Assembly (NCBI GenBank): GCA_021621525.1
Contig: JAJVUU010000004.1
Coordinates: 1 to 50,294, forward strand
Origin: Caryophanales bacterium
GTDB lineage: Bacteria > Bacillota_I > Bacilli_A > RFN20 > CAG-288
Direction of reading: 5' to 3'
Length of the DNA: 50,294 bases
Part shown: one piece after another, positions 49,379 through 50,294 of the stretch
How positions within the stretch are numbered: position 1 is the stretch's first letter
Layout of the letters: every line of letters starts with the position of its first letter
The notes under the pieces: generated by a model
The model's input: only the letters and a program-made list of their open reading frames with translations
Database searches by the model: none
What the model was told of the DNA's origin: nothing
Position numbers and translations under genes: made by a program

Positions 49379-50149
49379 TTAGTTGTTCTTCTTGCTGAAG
49401 AGGATGATGTAATAAAGAATACGGATGAAGAGCCAGATGAAGTCGACATACAGCATGAATCCGCAATAGACGGAAAGATTGGTGCTGTTTTCGAACTGTC
49501 CGGATTCGGCAAGCTTGTTGATATTGTGCATATCAAGAAGCGTGGAGACAAGCATGACACCGAAGATGACGAATTCAACGATCCAATAGATGGTTTCAGA
49601 TCCGATGAAGAAGTTGACCAAAGAGATGATGAGAACGCCGAGAACCAAGGAAGAGAGAATCGGCCAAAGCATATTGAGATTCGTCTTCTTCATCAGTGCT
49701 GCAAGAACGCCATTGATCAGGAAGATACCGCCCGTGACGAAGAATGCGACACAGATCGTATTCATGCCTTCACCAGGACCGACAAGGGAAAGGAAGAGAG
49801 AGGAGAGGAGGACGCCCATCGAGAGAGCATAGATGACATAGGTCGTAATGATGAGCGGCACGTTCTTTCTGAAAGCCTGGACGTTGAGAACGATGAGTGC
49901 CGGAATCATCAGGATGACCGAAACGACGATACCGACGATATAGATGGTATTCATCGTCTCCTCACCAGCCGTACCCTGGAAGAGGACGAGCAGGTTTGGG
50001 AGTCCTAGGGAGACCACACCTGTTATCAAAAGGCCTAAAGCAAACCATAAGTAGACTTTTACCAGAGAGAGCGTCGCCTTCTGAGCCTTGGATGCAACAG
50101 GCTTTGTCGAAGTCTTGACGTTTTCCGGTTCGAATGTATATTGTTCCAT
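49379..50149 (-). CDS. Bax inhibitor-1 / YccA-family membrane protein
   Basis: A 256-residue protein with seven TMs: TLSLVKVYLWFALGLLITG, a run through VGIVVSVILMIPALIVLNVQ, ITTYVIYALSMGVLLSSLFL, ICVAFFVTGGIFLINGVLAA, ILSSLVLGVLIISLVNFFIG, IYWIVEFVIFGVMLVSTL, and the family C-terminus with a membrane-embedded acidic residue (YVDFIWLFIRILYYI). The family (YetJ, YccA) includes pH-sensitive calcium leak channels and FtsH regulators. I start at ATG 50149, nine bases after SD AGGAGG; an in-frame TTG three codons earlier is less likely. Its promoter overlaps a dyad at 50178-50202. Confidence 0.93.
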   Translation of the reverse strand: MEQYTFEPENVKTSTKPVASKAQKATLSLVKVYLWFALGLLITGVVSLGLPNLLVLFQGTAGEETMNTIYIVGIVVSVILMIPALIVLNVQAFRKNVPLIITTYVIYALSMGVLLSSLFLSLVGPGEGMNTICVAFFVTGGIFLINGVLAALMKKTNLNMLWPILSSLVLGVLIISLVNFFIGSETIYWIVEFVIFGVMLVSTLLDMHNINKLAESGQFENSTNLSVYCGFMLYVDFIWLFIRILYYIILFSKKNN

Positions 50150-50177
50150 GAAAACCAACCTCCTTTTTACTGATTGT

Positions 50178-50202
50178 CTTCAGTAACTTCATTATACTGA
50201 AG
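50178..50202 (-). promoter_or_regulatory. -10 region within a dyad, upstream of the BI-1 gene
   Basis: CTTCAGTA (50178-50185) and TACTGAAG (50195-50202) form a perfect eight-base inverted repeat. On the minus strand the upstream arm runs into TATAAT (50191-50196), so the -10 is partly inside the dyad. A repressor site or a 5' hairpin in the mRNA are both possible. The -35 is weak. Confidence 0.5.
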
Positions 50203-50243
50203 ATGGCGATGGAATGATATATCTACGACAAAAATATTAGGTA

Positions 50244-50266
50244 ACCGGTATTCGCTTTTTACCGGT
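50244..50266. repeat. Inverted repeat ACCGGTA-N9-TACCGGT at the window edge
   Basis: Perfect seven-base arms at 50244-50250 and 50260-50266. On the minus strand a T-run follows only after several bases, so it may be a weak terminator of a gene beyond the window or an operator. There is no further context. Confidence 0.35.
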
Positions 50267-50294
50267 CCAAATAAAATATAACACATTGTGAGAC

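Noticed and set aside
1..50294. A prophage, integrative element or CRISPR locus
   Set aside because: The only recombinase is a Xer-type gene in conserved synteny. There are no phage structural genes, attachment-site repeats at the tRNA, or repeat-spacer arrays.

Overview
The window is a dense, moderately low-GC chromosomal segment of a fermentative bacterium on the Bacilli/Erysipelotrichia/Mollicutes-relative branch of the low-GC Gram-positives. The signs are strong purine-rich Shine-Dalgarno sites, many lipoprotein signal peptides, the B. subtilis-like gene order rbgA-rnhB-dprA-topA-xer, a CdaA diadenylate cyclase, CcpA-type cre sites, pyruvate formate-lyase and a CarD/CdnL regulator. TGA ends several genes (for example rbgA and the xer-HAD gene) and TGG encodes Trp, so this is not the mycoplasma genetic code. 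No phage, insertion sequence, integron or CRISPR array is visible.

Layout. 1-3.5 kb: ftsH with an extended C-terminus, followed by a helix-turn-helix gene (minus). 3.5-6.4 kb: a small DUF2188-like protein and a two-gene MacB/FtsX-type ABC transporter (minus). 6.4-12.6 kb (plus): trmO, an EF-G-like paralogue with a perfect cre site in its leader, and pflB-pflA behind a rich regulatory region. 12.6-15.3 kb: a small glycine-rich protein, a WYL-domain regulator and a solitary cdaA. 15.4-22.6 kb (minus): rbgA, rnhB, dprA, topA, a hemolysin III-like membrane protein, and a tyrosine recombinase fused in frame to a HAD phosphatase. 22.7-27.5 kb: an XRE-type regulator with a probably leaderless mRNA, a CarD-family protein, a 1017-residue lipoprotein of eight tandem repeats, and tRNA-Ser(GCU).

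27.6-41.1 kb (minus) is one long apparent operon: a signal-peptide membrane protein, an ABC ATPase with a roughly 270-residue insertion, MalF- and MalG-like permeases, two paralogous solute-binding lipoproteins, a staphylococcal-nuclease-like lipoprotein with an OB-like domain, a zinc-ribbon membrane protein, and a large lipoprotein with Ig-like and OB-like domains. The nuclease plus ABC composition resembles the surface-nuclease/ABC loci of mycoplasmas. It suggests that nucleic acid is cut outside the cell and the products imported, rather than a sugar system.

41.2-44.6 kb (minus): a translationally coupled three-gene operon of a SIR2-like protein and two RDD-type membrane proteins. It looks like a candidate membrane-linked NAD-dependent, possibly defensive, system. 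44.7-49.2 kb (minus): the str operon rpsL-rpsG-fusA-tuf, with a perfect consensus promoter, a leader that can hide the rpsL ribosome-binding site, and a long inverted repeat around the promoter. 49.4-50.15 kb: a Bax inhibitor-1 family membrane protein.

The best candidates for undescribed biology are the nuclease-ABC-OB lipoprotein operon with its insertion-bearing ATPase, the SIR2-RDD-RDD operon, the recombinase-HAD fusion, and the eight-repeat lipoprotein.
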